The notes: generated by a model from the sequence alone, not told the origin. A stretch of 64,000 nucleotides of DNA from Morganella morganii H1r (GCF_000633515.1 NZ_AYMP01000004.1:62001-126000); one strand, 5' to 3'; counted from the first letter of the stretch, positions 42,064 to 50,201 are shown. A program made the numbers and translations.

Positions 42064-42409
42064 GAATACCTCCGTTGTCCGCCAGCGTGTCGCCCATATC
42101 GTTAATCATGCTCTGCCATACCTCGCGCCCAAACCCGGTGATAAACCCGTTAGTAACGCACCGTTCCAGCATCTGAACCGCCACCGGCTCCCATGCCTCA
42201 AAATTCTGCTGCAAGGCTTCCAGCAGGTAACTGTCCATCAGCATCCGGATACCTTTCACACCGTCAATAATTGCCACCTCAATGGATTTGCTGCCGATAT
42301 TCATCGGGAACCAGTCGCCGCCGTTCTGTGTGGTGACATCGTGATAAACCGCTCCGGCAAATTCGTTTGCCAGCGCATTCACACGGAAGTTTTTTGTGAT
42401 TAGTGCCAT
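42050..42409 (-). CDS. Conserved P4-like element protein, unknown function
   Basis: 119 aa (MALITKNFRVNALANEFAGAVYHD...). It overlaps the primase start by 14 bp, so it is translated with it. No known domain; it is mixed alpha/beta with several Trp and Phe in the second half (FEAWEPVAVQML, GFGREVWQS). Genes in this place are usual in P4-like islands; I cannot give a function. Confidence 0.6.
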   Translation of the reverse strand: MALITKNFRVNALANEFAGAVYHDVTTQNGGDWFPMNIGSKSIEVAIIDGVKGIRMLMDSYLLEALQQNFEAWEPVAVQMLERCVTNGFITGFGREVWQSMINDMGDTLADNGGIHEIH

Positions 42410-42420
42410 GTTATTTATCC

Positions 42421-42963
42421 TCAGTGTGTCCGCAGTTCCGGCTGATCCAGCACGCCGCCCGCTACATCCAGTGTCAGTGCTTCGTGCATAGCATCCATGA
42501 TGTCAGTGCCCCACTCAGACAGGCGTAACGTGCCGCTGCCGTCAATCATTGAGGTGTACAGGCTGACGATGTGCTCTGCGTTGTCTGTACCGTGGCGTTC
42601 AGTCATTGCGCCCTCGATGTGGTTCGCCATTGCTATCCGCTCACAGTCCGGCAGGAGCGGCAGCATAACCCCGTGATTGCGGTAGTACGGCATCCCGTTC
42701 TTTGCGGTGGTTTCACGGATATACAGCACGGCAACCATCCAGCGGAAAGCCCGTAAATCCTTCTCTTTGTCACCCTGAGCGTGGTCTAAATATGCCGCAG
42801 TCAGACGCAGCCCCAGCAGCATGTCACTGTCCCACTCTCCGGCATCCGCACGGGCGGGAATGTCTGCCAGCGGTATCAGGGCGATATGCTGATATTTACC
42901 GGCAGCGTTGCGTTTCATCACATCCACGGCGGAGCCGGTGACTTCGGTGCGGTATTCGCTCAT
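42421..42963 (-). CDS. Conserved phage-like protein, unknown function
   Basis: 180-aa soluble protein, not recognised. It contains LRLTAAYLDHAQG, RAFRWMVAVLYIRETTAK and YRNHGVMLPLLPDCERIAMAN; no catalytic pattern stands out. Its start is 4 bp inside the end of the following upstream ORF, in the tightly packed replication operon (42.0-45.1 kb) running towards the primase. Confidence 0.55.
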   Translation of the reverse strand: MSEYRTEVTGSAVDVMKRNAAGKYQHIALIPLADIPARADAGEWDSDMLLGLRLTAAYLDHAQGDKEKDLRAFRWMVAVLYIRETTAKNGMPYYRNHGVMLPLLPDCERIAMANHIEGAMTERHGTDNAEHIVSLYTSMIDGSGTLRLSEWGTDIMDAMHEALTLDVAGGVLDQPELRTH

Positions 42964-43169
42964 TTCAGCACCTCCGCCAGTCCTCTCAGTTTTTCATACT
43001 GCTCAACCGCAATGCGTTTGATTGCCCTGACCATCAGGTGTGTATCGGGTTCAGCCTCATTTTCTACAGCGGTCAGCACCGGAAGCAGTAGCGCGATGAT
43101 CTCCTCACTGACATGTAAAGCAGACTCAAACCGCGCCATATCACCTTCCGATAATTTGATGGTTTTCAT
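42960..43169 (-). CDS. Small helical protein in the primase operon
   Basis: 69 aa, helical and acidic to neutral (MKTIKLSEGDMARFESALHV, then ALLLPVLTAVENEAEPDTHL). Ends overlap neighbours by 4 bp on both sides, the sign of coupled translation. Function unknown; phage P4 relatives have similar tiny ORFs here. Confidence 0.5.
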   Translation of the reverse strand: MKTIKLSEGDMARFESALHVSEEIIALLLPVLTAVENEAEPDTHLMVRAIKRIAVEQYEKLRGLAEVLK

Positions 43170-43354
43170 CGCTTTACTCCTGTCACATGACTGAGTGATT
43201 GCCAGATTTCACCGTTCAGGTCACAAACGATAGAAATAAGGTCTAATAATTCGCTGGAGCATTCATTTGCCGCCTGTTCCAGAATGACAGTAAACAGCGA
43301 ACTGGCCTGCTGCGCTTTGTAGGTGGCGGCATCTAACGGAAGTGGCTTACTCAT
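43166..43354 (-). CDS. Small hypothetical protein in the primase operon
   Basis: 62 aa (MSKPLPLDAATYKAQQASSLF...), helical, with a short hydrophobic patch SELLDLISIVCDL. Overlaps both neighbours by 4 bp. Not recognised; its position suits a small P4-type regulatory or derepression protein but nothing in the sequence proves that. Confidence 0.5.
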   Translation of the reverse strand: MSKPLPLDAATYKAQQASSLFTVILEQAANECSSELLDLISIVCDLNGEIWQSLSHVTGVKR

Positions 43355-44466
43355 GCTGTCACCTCCCGAACCGGTAAACGTCCGGCAAAGGCGAGGATGT
43401 AATCGCGTACCAGCAGCAGGCGGGCACTATGCTCGTTTGGTGCTGTGGCTTCGATGCGGTGAGGAATATCTGTGCTGTCTGTGCGTTTTACCGCCAGAAA
43501 CAGGAATTTGAATTGAGTTTGGGTAGGGATAGCCATCATAACGATGATCTCCGTTTGTATTAACGCGGAGTCACCACCTGAGCTGCGAAACTCATTGAGG
43601 GTGGTGACGTTGACAGGGTTCGCAGTACTGGCACAAACGGAAACCAGCCAGCCCGAAGGCTGCCCCACCAACGCCACCATTGAATCAGGACGGCATAATA
43701 CCGTATTTTGCAGGTGTGCGTAGGCACGGACACAAAAAAAGACGCAAGGCGCGTCATGTGTCGCCGTTTGTATATTCAGGCTGCGAAACCTGACACCGGA
43801 TTTTGCCGGTGCTCGATCACTATAACGAACATCTGACGATAAAAACAAGTGATTATCATCAAAGTTCTTCGCTTCCCCGGAAATATTCTGTTTACCCGGC
43901 TTTAACCATTGACTACTCTGTAATGGCTGATTTGCTCGATATTTAATATCGAACACGCAAAGGGTGGTGGAAACGCTGCCCTTTTTTATGGACTCAAAAA
44001 ACTCTACGCCTCTATCACTTTTTATGGACTCGCAAAACTCTACACAGTCCTTTTTTATGGACTCCGAAAACTCTACACGCCTATCATTTATGGGCTGACA
44101 AAACTCAATTTCGCCCCGCGTAGTGACCCCGATAAAACCTTTAAATGGTGTAATTTCCCCACGATTCGGGATATCCGGATAGTTCAGGGTTTCATATTTG
44201 AGACCGGCGTAAAATTTCGCTGATTGACCGGCTGAAACTTTAGCCGATGACTGAGCCAAAATATTGGCTGAGTGGCCGGACGAAAGTTTGTCTGATTGGT
44301 TGCCGGTAATACCGTAGTTTAAAGCTACAGAATCAGCAGGGGAGTAAATTAAATTTACCCCCTCGCCGTCCAGGAGAGAGCCTTTCCACTGGCTGGCCAT
44401 GTGATTAATATTTGCGCTTTGATACACCGATTTGGGTGTATCAAACATGGTTGGGGTGACGGTCAT
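43351..44466 (-). CDS. Ash/Icd-like element protein with internal repeats
   Basis: 371 aa. The last 60 residues (PTQTQFKFLFLAVKRTDS, then LLLVRDYILAFAGRLPVREV) match the host cell division inhibitor Icd-like proteins of P4-like elements. The region before (RAPAKSGVRFRSLN, then CRPDSMVALVGQPSGWLVSVCA) matches Ash-family proteins. Residues 130-165 have three VEFxESIK repeats, 11-12 residues apart. The first 100 residues are Ser/Gly-rich and unlike known proteins. The gene begins with an ATG on the stop of the upstream antirepressor gene. The length suggests a fusion or read-through of small genes that are separate in P4. Confidence 0.6.
   Translation of the reverse strand: MTVTPTMFDTPKSVYQSANINHMASQWKGSLLDGEGVNLIYSPADSVALNYGITGNQSDKLSSGHSANILAQSSAKVSAGQSAKFYAGLKYETLNYPDIPNRGEITPFKGFIGVTTRGEIEFCQPINDRRVEFSESIKKDCVEFCESIKSDRGVEFFESIKKGSVSTTLCVFDIKYRANQPLQSSQWLKPGKQNISGEAKNFDDNHLFLSSDVRYSDRAPAKSGVRFRSLNIQTATHDAPCVFFCVRAYAHLQNTVLCRPDSMVALVGQPSGWLVSVCASTANPVNVTTLNEFRSSGGDSALIQTEIIVMMAIPTQTQFKFLFLAVKRTDSTDIPHRIEATAPNEHSARLLLVRDYILAFAGRLPVREVTA
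43983..44110. repeat. Short in-frame tandem repeats within the Ash/Icd-like gene
   Basis: tttttatggactc followed by aaaactctac recurs with starts of atggactc at 43988, 44024 and 44057, and a diverged copy (atgggctg) at 44090. Intervals are 36, 33 and 33 bp, all multiples of three. Confidence 0.7.
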
Positions 44467-45062
44467 CAGCGGATCTCCTCATCGAGAAAATCAGGCTGAT
44501 ACTTCCGCCACAGTTCGACTTCCTCACGCTGTAAGCTGGCTTTTTCAGTTTTGCATGATTGCAGGTCACGCCCGCGCTGTGATGAGGTTAATTTGTACTG
44601 CTGCTGGCGTTTGGTCAGGTCATTCAGTTCACCGAACGGAACACCATACGCGCCGGTCTTGCGGATAGACGGGATAACGTCACGGAATACCCAATTAGTG
44701 AAACGATGTGCAAAAGTTCCTTTAGTGATTGCTTTGCGGCTGCGGGCAATCAGTTTATAAAAACCGGATTCAGATACGACACCACGTTCCGGATTGCCCT
44801 GAATACCATAACTTAAAGTTACAGTATTTTTTTCGTCCACATCCAACGCTTTTAACGACTTGCTTGGGTTTGTAATACCCAAGGCATCACAAACATCTTT
44901 AGCAATAAACCACGGCTCATTATTAATTTTAACAATCCGCACCTGTACACCTTCAAACCTGATGAAAGAAATATCATCAGAGTTGATATTCAAAATACCG
45001 GCAGACTCAAATTTAGGGTGAGTTTGGCTGGTGGCATTAAAGCCACTTTTTAAATTTTCCAT
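44466..45062 (-). CDS. Bro-N domain antirepressor-like protein
   Basis: 198 aa. The Bro-N domain spans residues 30-140: FIRFEGVQVRIVKINNEPWFIAKDVCDALG, then LSYGIQGNPERGVVSESGFYKLI and FAHRFTNWVFRDVIPSIRKTGAY (given in parts). The C-terminus is a charged helix (LTKRQQQYKLTSSQRGR). Proteins like this are antirepressors or DNA-binding regulators in phages. A GGAG site lies eight bases before the ATG. It begins the operon that runs on to the primase. Confidence 0.78.
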   Translation of the reverse strand: MENLKSGFNATSQTHPKFESAGILNINSDDISFIRFEGVQVRIVKINNEPWFIAKDVCDALGITNPSKSLKALDVDEKNTVTLSYGIQGNPERGVVSESGFYKLIARSRKAITKGTFAHRFTNWVFRDVIPSIRKTGAYGVPFGELNDLTKRQQQYKLTSSQRGRDLQSCKTEKASLQREEVELWRKYQPDFLDEEIR

Positions 45063-45075
45063 TTTGATTACTCCG

Positions 45076-45504
45076 TTATTCGGTCGGGTACAGGTTCAGA
45101 TAAATATCGGCTTGCTGCTTTGATAACCCGGGATAGCCGCCATAATGTGCGCTGTTATTAACCAAATTAATCACTTTCTGAGCATCCTGACGGTTACTGA
45201 TGTTGTAACGGTAATGGCTTGCAATACCGTCCGGGTTCGGCTCGTCCTCACGGTTCAATGTGATACCGGTCAGCCTTTCAATTTCTGAGCAATAATTCCG
45301 GCCTGACGACAATCCGCAGCGGCGCAGGATGTCGTTTTCAGTGATTCCGGAAGTACCCGCTCCAAGTACAGCAATACGGGCGCGGTGCTTTTTCGGCGTG
45401 CGTTTCTTCGTGCGTTCCGTGGTGGAAATAGTTATAATGGTGGGGCGATTTTCAATATCTGAAAGATTTAAGCCGCCACCACAAGGGCGGTTTTTTTTCA
45501 TCAT
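45076..45504 (-). CDS. Hypothetical winged-helix-like element protein
   Basis: 142 aa from MMKKNRPCGGG, where TAATG overlaps the stop of the AlpA-like gene; the ORF itself opens 13 codons earlier inside that gene, so the coupled ATG at 45504 is preferred. A basic N-terminus (TKKRTPKKHRARI) is followed by ENDILRRCGLSSGRNYCSEIERLTG, which looks like a helix-turn-helix reading head. The C-terminus holds the aromatic YLNLYP. Not recognised as a family I can name; probably a DNA-binding regulator of the element. Confidence 0.5.
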   Translation of the reverse strand: MMKKNRPCGGGLNLSDIENRPTIITISTTERTKKRTPKKHRARIAVLGAGTSGITENDILRRCGLSSGRNYCSEIERLTGITLNREDEPNPDGIASHYRYNISNRQDAQKVINLVNNSAHYGGYPGLSKQQADIYLNLYPTE

Positions 45505-45740
45505 TAAACCCCCTCGCGCTGTGCTTTCTTCGCGTCCACCCATGAACGGATTTCCGCAGCGTCAAAGACAGATAAACCTTTCTCCAGCTCGAAAGATTTC
45601 GGGATTTTACCGGCTTTTTCCCAGCGGTTAAGGGTTGCGTCTGAAATGCCTAAAAAATCGGCAGTATGGCGTTTGCGGGCGTTACCGCAGGTAGGGTATG
45701 GGGTACTGATTTTAGCTCGTGGTTTACGTTGTTGCGTCAT
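45504..45740 (-). CDS. AlpA-like MerR-type HTH regulator
   Basis: 78 aa. KRHTADFLGISDATLNRWEKAGKIPKSFEL, then VFDAAEIRSWVDAKKA (given in parts), is the AlpA/excisionase-type winged helix with the RW.KxGKIP motif. AlpA proteins activate integrase or excision of P4-like elements. The ATG at 45740 follows AAAGGAG; a TTG upstream is less likely. Followed by the coupled gene at 45504. Confidence 0.8.
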   Translation of the reverse strand: MTQQRKPRAKISTPYPTCGNARKRHTADFLGISDATLNRWEKAGKIPKSFELEKGLSVFDAAEIRSWVDAKKAQREGV

Positions 45741-45841
45741 GCTGTGCTCAGCTCCTTTCTGTAGGTTACTGAGCACAGTAAAGCGGATGATGTTCTTACT
45801 TTTTAGTCAGTTATTGAAAACTTATGGAAATTATTAATAAC

Positions 45842-46735
45842 TTATTTAACTTGTTTGATATCTCGCGCCCTAGAAAGCCAGTCTTTCATTGTATTTTCAG
45901 ATATGATTGGCATTTCTAACCTAGCCTTAGAAGCCATAGCGCTGATCGCATCAATTAACGTTTGCGGTGATTTTTTTAGATCATCATCGCTAAATCCATT
46001 CATTAACAATAAAAATTTAATATATGTCGCCTGATTCGCAGTTGTCCTATTTCTAGATTTTTCATCAGAAATTTCTTTGTTTTGGCTGTTTCTGGAAAAA
46101 GTATCTTCCCATGTATTTACAATACTTGCACCACGACAAGTGTATATTCTCTCAATTTCAATTCTTGACAGGTAAAGATCAAGAGTGGTTATACTGTGAG
46201 AATAAAAAATATCTATTGGTTTAAAATCAACATCTGAGAGCGCAGTAGAAATTTCACCATCATCTAAAAAAATAACATTATTAAATTCGCTAAGGTTTAG
46301 ATTTAAATGTGAATAATCTAGATTGTAACTATTCTGTTCCAAACTTTGAAAGAACCCCCCGCCAATCGCATTTTCGTCTAATATCGAAAAATTCCAAATC
46401 CCTGACAAATAATAAATAGGGTTAGCACCTAAATCTGGAATATTCTTTTTAGTATTATCATAAAACCCCATCTGCATACTCGCTGCTGGGGAAAATACCA
46501 ATCTTCTATAGTGGTTTGATTCATCATAATATTGGTACAACGCTGATATTGATTCTTCACTTAACATAGGAAAAGCTGGTAACTCATTGAGTAATAATGA
46601 TAGTTTAATCTTTTTTGTATCTGCAAGATTAAGGATATCTATAACCTTACAGCCTAATAACTCCGCTGCTCTGTCAATCCGGCAATACTCTAATACAGGT
46701 AAGCTATTTTTGTCCCATACCGATTTAACACTCAT
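45842..46735 (-). CDS. Unknown protein between integrase and AlpA-like gene
   Basis: 297 aa from the ATG at 46735, which has AAGGTG seven bases upstream; a GTG one codon earlier is also possible. The N-terminus (YCRIDRAAELLGCKVIDILNLAD) looks like a short helix-turn-helix that recurs in P4-like islands. The middle is rich in Asn, Ser and aromatic residues. The C-terminus (ATYIKFLLLMNGFSDDDLKKSP, then MKDWLSRARDI) recalls the end of other uncharacterised island proteins. AT-rich compared with its neighbours. In P4-like satellites genes near the integrase often carry accessory functions such as phage defence, but no defence motif is visible. Confidence 0.55.
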   Translation of the reverse strand: MSVKSVWDKNSLPVLEYCRIDRAAELLGCKVIDILNLADTKKIKLSLLLNELPAFPMLSEESISALYQYYDESNHYRRLVFSPAASMQMGFYDNTKKNIPDLGANPIYYLSGIWNFSILDENAIGGGFFQSLEQNSYNLDYSHLNLNLSEFNNVIFLDDGEISTALSDVDFKPIDIFYSHSITTLDLYLSRIEIERIYTCRGASIVNTWEDTFSRNSQNKEISDEKSRNRTTANQATYIKFLLLMNGFSDDDLKKSPQTLIDAISAMASKARLEMPIISENTMKDWLSRARDIKQVK

Positions 46736-46828
46736 CACATCACCTTTTATGTGCCTTAGAAATTACCGTATCAGGTGAGTAAGGCTTCCCCACTTTTCGC
46801 CCCGTCGGGCTAGATACGGCTTGTCAGG

Positions 46829-48094
46829 TTATTTTGCTTTCCGTGTACCCATAGGGATCACGTTGTAATCTTCACCTTTCTCCAGCGATACCAACAGTGC
46901 GCACCATTGGGTCAGTGCTGCCCGCCGTTCATCAAAGTAATCATGCCGGTTATAAATACCCTCAACGCCCTTTATCCGGTGATTCAGGCAGCGTTCAGCA
47001 ACAAAGGGGTCAACGCCCAGCGCGGCAAGGTGTGAGCGGGCTGTCCGCCGGAAGTCGTGGATAGTGAAGTTTGGCATATCGGGCGGCAGATATCGCCGAA
47101 CCTTCGTCAGTGCTGAATCCAGTGTTGAGGCTTCGATATGTCCACGCTTTCCGCCCTGTATTGCTCTGGACGGAAACAAGTACTGGCTATCACATGACAA
47201 GGCTTTTAACTCTTTCAGCCAGCCAATCACATCAGAACACAGTGGAATATCTACAGGATCACCGTTTTTGCTGCGCTCTGCCGGAAAGTTCCAGACAGCC
47301 CCAGCAAGATTAAATTCATCCCAGCGGGCGGCGGCAAGCTCCATTTTACGAACGCATAACGCCATCAGTAACTTAAAAGCCAGTTCATTACTGCGGCGTA
47401 AGTTCGAGTCTTTAAACGCCCTGAAAGTCACCACAATCTCATCACGGGATAGCCAGCGGTTACGTGCCTCGCTCTTTCCGCCAGCATCTGAGACATTAAA
47501 CGCCGCAGCTGGGTTGTTATCTATAACGCCACGCCTTACCGCATAATTAAACATAGACGTAACTAAACTGAGCACACTCTTAGCGACTGTGTTAGCCCCT
47601 CTGTCTAATATCTGTTTAATCATCCCGTCAATATCGCGGGGTGTGAGTTCGCACAGCTTAATCGCACCAATAGCGGGCAGTACGTCTTTATCAAATCGCT
47701 GCCTGATGATTTTATGATTCTTCCAGTTAGGGACTATCTGCCGCTCAAAATACTCATCAATTAAGCCAGACACTCGCACGGCTTTTTTGTCAGCCTCATC
47801 TTGCGCCGCTGCCTCAAGCCGTGACCGCTTTCTGTCTGCCGCGACATCATACCCAAGAGCAACCCGAGCGGATAACTCCCGGGTGATGGCTCTCGCACCT
47901 GCCAGTGACAAATCGGGGTACTTCCCCAGTGCCATAACTCGCGCCACCTTTGCTATTTTGTACCTGAACCGCCATTCCGGGCTGCTGCCTGCTGCCCTTA
48001 GTCTGAGATACAGCCCATTTCCGTCGGCTCTTCCCTCGAACGTTTCACCCGCTTTCATCCATGCGCGGATCTCTCTATCGGTGAATTTAGGCAT
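46829..48094 (-). CDS. P4-type tyrosine integrase
   Basis: 421 aa from MPKFTDREIRAWMKAG. An in-frame ATG upstream (48169) would add 25 residues partly encoded by the 20-bp subterminal repeat, so it is rejected. The N-terminal DUF4102-type arm-binding domain (DGNGLYLRLRAAGSSPEWRF) is followed by a core-binding domain (about 120-200) and the catalytic domain with Arg in CVRKMELAAARW, HxxR in IHDFRRTARS and Tyr in GIYNRHDY. Integrates at the 3' end of ppiD. It lies beside the right end, with its promoter at the attR side. Confidence 0.93.
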   Translation of the reverse strand: MPKFTDREIRAWMKAGETFEGRADGNGLYLRLRAAGSSPEWRFRYKIAKVARVMALGKYPDLSLAGARAITRELSARVALGYDVAADRKRSRLEAAAQDEADKKAVRVSGLIDEYFERQIVPNWKNHKIIRQRFDKDVLPAIGAIKLCELTPRDIDGMIKQILDRGANTVAKSVLSLVTSMFNYAVRRGVIDNNPAAAFNVSDAGGKSEARNRWLSRDEIVVTFRAFKDSNLRRSNELAFKLLMALCVRKMELAAARWDEFNLAGAVWNFPAERSKNGDPVDIPLCSDVIGWLKELKALSCDSQYLFPSRAIQGGKRGHIEASTLDSALTKVRRYLPPDMPNFTIHDFRRTARSHLAALGVDPFVAERCLNHRIKGVEGIYNRHDYFDERRAALTQWCALLVSLEKGEDYNVIPMGTRKAK

Positions 48095-48140
48095 TGTGCA
48101 ATTTCCAACAAAAAAGCAATTTTGAAATATCCGTATACTC

Positions 48141-48160
48141 GGGTACACCCACGGGTACAC
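48141..48160. repeat. Subterminal 20-bp repeat, right copy
   Basis: Identical to 33938-33957, same orientation, 110 bp inside attR and just upstream of the integrase start. Confidence 0.7.
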
Positions 48161-48201
48161 TCCAATCATGCGCTATTGTGATTCACTCTGCAATGCTCTG
48201 A

Positions 48202-48241
48202 CAACAAAAAAGCCAGTAATCACAGTGAATTATCTGGCTTT
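48202..48241 (-). terminator. Element-encoded terminator for ppiD
   Basis: On the minus strand, arms aaagccagataat/attactggcttt (48241-48209, one bulge) are followed by TTTTTTG. It lies 29 bp past the present ppiD stop and inside the element, so the insertion supplies its own ppiD terminator. Confidence 0.7.
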
Positions 48242-48269
48242 CTGATTTGGTGTGGTATGCTCTGAAAAG

Positions 48270-50138
48270 CTAGTCCATATTTCTCACATCAATATCTGCG
48301 TTAGCACGCAGGTTCAGCAGTAATGATTCCAGGTCAGCGGAGGCCATCTGCTGACGCAGTACGTCATACAACTCCGCTTTTTCTTTATCTGTGGCAACAC
48401 CGGCTGTCACTTTATCCAGCTGAACCAGAACAATGTTGCCTTTACCGTCAATAGTGCGGCTGTAGGTCGGCTTACCGTCTGCCGGATGCGGCTGGGTAAA
48501 GGCAGCATTGATCACCGGGTCTGAAGGATTCAGGCGCTGAACAGTCTGTTCCGCACCGAATTTCACACCGGCCTCTGTTAACGCCGCGTCCCCTTTACCT
48601 TCTTTCAATGCCGCCAGCAGTTTATCCGCTTCCGCATTCAGCGCGGCTTCAGCTTTTTTACGTTTAACCAGTGCATCAATGTCTGATTTCACTTTATCAA
48701 AGGATTCCACTGCTTCCGGGCGGTACTCATCAACACGGATCACAAAGGCACGGTCACCGGAAACGGTGATGATATCCGAGTTATCGCCGGACGGCCCTTT
48801 CTCATCAAACAGTTTGTTTTCTGTTAATGCTTTTAACACTTCCGGATAGTTGACAGCATCCGGCAGGTTGCCGAGGGCGAACCAGTCAGTCTGAACGGCT
48901 TTAACGCCGGTTGCCTGCTCAACCCCCATCAGGGATTCATTATCGTTGGCAGCCGCTTCACTGGCTTTCTGCTGGAGGTCAAAAAATGCCTTGCTGGCCG
49001 CTTCGCCTTTGGCCAGACGGGTGACTTCTTCTTTCACATCCGCCAGTGGTCTGACGGTTTCAGGCTCGTACACATCCAGACGGAAAATCGCGTAGCCATT
49101 ATCCACTTTCAGAACGTCTGAAAGCTGACCGGCAGTTGTCAGCCCGGCACCTTTGATTTCAGGGACAAGCGCAGCGTCTTCCATCCAGCCGATCACACCG
49201 CCGTTACGGGCAGTCAGTTTGTCGGTGGATTTTTCTTTCGCCAGGGTTTTGAAATCCGCCCCGTTTTTCAGTTCATTCAGTACCGCTTTGGCATCATCTT
49301 CCGTGGCCAGGGTGATCTGGCTGTATTCGCCTTTAGCCGGCACGGTAAAACGCGGGGTATTTTTGTCGTAGTAGTCCTGAATCTGCTCTTCAGTGACCTC
49401 AGTGTTGTCCTGGATATTCGCAGCATCCAGCTCAACAAAACTGATTTTTAACACCTGCGGCGCGATGAAATTGTTTTTATTCTTCGCGTAATAATCCTGT
49501 AACTCTTCATCGGTTGCAGTCTGTTTTGCCTGAGCGGACGCCAGATCCAGTGTCGCGGTACGGATAGTCCGCGACTGGAGTAAAATCGCTGCCGCGCCGG
49601 TCACTTCGGAATCCAGCACAAACGAATCACGGACAAACGGCTGAACAAGCTGCGCCTGAATCATCTGCTTGCGCAGGTAGGCGGCATAAGCGTCACCTGT
49701 GATACCGTTACGGGACAGGAATGTGCCGTAAGCGTCCTGACTAAACTGACCGTTAACCCTGAAATCAGGTTCCTGACGAATGGCGTTAATGATCTGCTCA
49801 TCACTGACAGTGATACCTAATTTTTGGGCGTACTGTTCCAGCAGAATAGTATCAATCATCTGGTTCAGTGCCTGAGAACGGATTTGTTTAACACCCTGTT
49901 CTGTACTGACTAACTGCGAGAACAGGTCACCGAGCTGAGCCTGCTGGCGGTTACGCTCTTCCTGGAAGGCGCGCTCTAACTGCTGGACCGATATTTCCGT
50001 ATCGTTCACTTTGGCAGCATAGTTAGAACCGCTGACGAGGTAACCACCCACACCTGTCAGAATAAATGACAGGATAATGATGGCGAAGACAATTTTAATC
50101 ACAGGGTTGTTCGCCGCTGTGCGCAGGTTTTCCATCAT
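48270..50138 (-). CDS. ppiD: Periplasmic folding chaperone PpiD
   Basis: Inner-membrane-anchored chaperone near the SecYEG exit, 622 aa (E. coli 623). The N-terminal anchor is MMENLRTAANNPVIKIVFAI and onwards to about residue 34; a SurA_N-type region and the parvulin domain (about 260-360, with NGGVIGWMEDAALVPEIKGAG given in part) follow. The last six codons are the 19-bp attachment core, so the element keeps the protein whole and only the stop has changed from TAA to TAG. Downstream of hupB and lon, as in E. coli. Confidence 0.95.
   Translation of the reverse strand: MMENLRTAANNPVIKIVFAIIILSFILTGVGGYLVSGSNYAAKVNDTEISVQQLERAFQEERNRQQAQLGDLFSQLVSTEQGVKQIRSQALNQMIDTILLEQYAQKLGITVSDEQIINAIRQEPDFRVNGQFSQDAYGTFLSRNGITGDAYAAYLRKQMIQAQLVQPFVRDSFVLDSEVTGAAAILLQSRTIRTATLDLASAQAKQTATDEELQDYYAKNKNNFIAPQVLKISFVELDAANIQDNTEVTEEQIQDYYDKNTPRFTVPAKGEYSQITLATEDDAKAVLNELKNGADFKTLAKEKSTDKLTARNGGVIGWMEDAALVPEIKGAGLTTAGQLSDVLKVDNGYAIFRLDVYEPETVRPLADVKEEVTRLAKGEAASKAFFDLQQKASEAAANDNESLMGVEQATGVKAVQTDWFALGNLPDAVNYPEVLKALTENKLFDEKGPSGDNSDIITVSGDRAFVIRVDEYRPEAVESFDKVKSDIDALVKRKKAEAALNAEADKLLAALKEGKGDAALTEAGVKFGAEQTVQRLNPSDPVINAAFTQPHPADGKPTYSRTIDGKGNIVLVQLDKVTAGVATDKEKAELYDVLRQQMASADLESLLLNLRANADIDVRNMD
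48271..48289. repeat. Right attachment site core (attR)
   Basis: 19-bp core inside the end of the ppiD coding sequence, identical to 33856-33874. With the base at 48270 it now gives a TAG stop. Confidence 0.9.
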
Positions 50139-50201
50139 AAGAAATCCAAACTCCGCTTTGGTAAAAGAAAAATCAGGTCAGGGGAAATTATGCCCTAAAA
50201 C

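Larger units (their letters stand above)
33856..48289. mobile_element. 14.4-kb P4-like integrative element in the 3' end of ppiD
   Basis: A 19-bp perfect direct repeat (tagtccatatttctcacat) at 33856-33874 and 48271-48289 bounds a block of phage-like genes that interrupts the ppiD-ybaV neighbourhood. The right copy is the natural end of the ppiD coding sequence. Inside are a P4-type integrase next to the right end, an AlpA-like regulator, a Bro-N protein, an Ash/Icd-like protein, a P4-alpha-type primase-helicase with an iteron cluster, a ProQ/FinO protein, and T6SS-type cargo. No virion or packaging genes are recognised. Its AT-rich cargo zone (36.4-38.2 kb) and the 297-aa gene (45.8-46.7 kb) differ in base composition from the rest. 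Confidence 0.92.
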
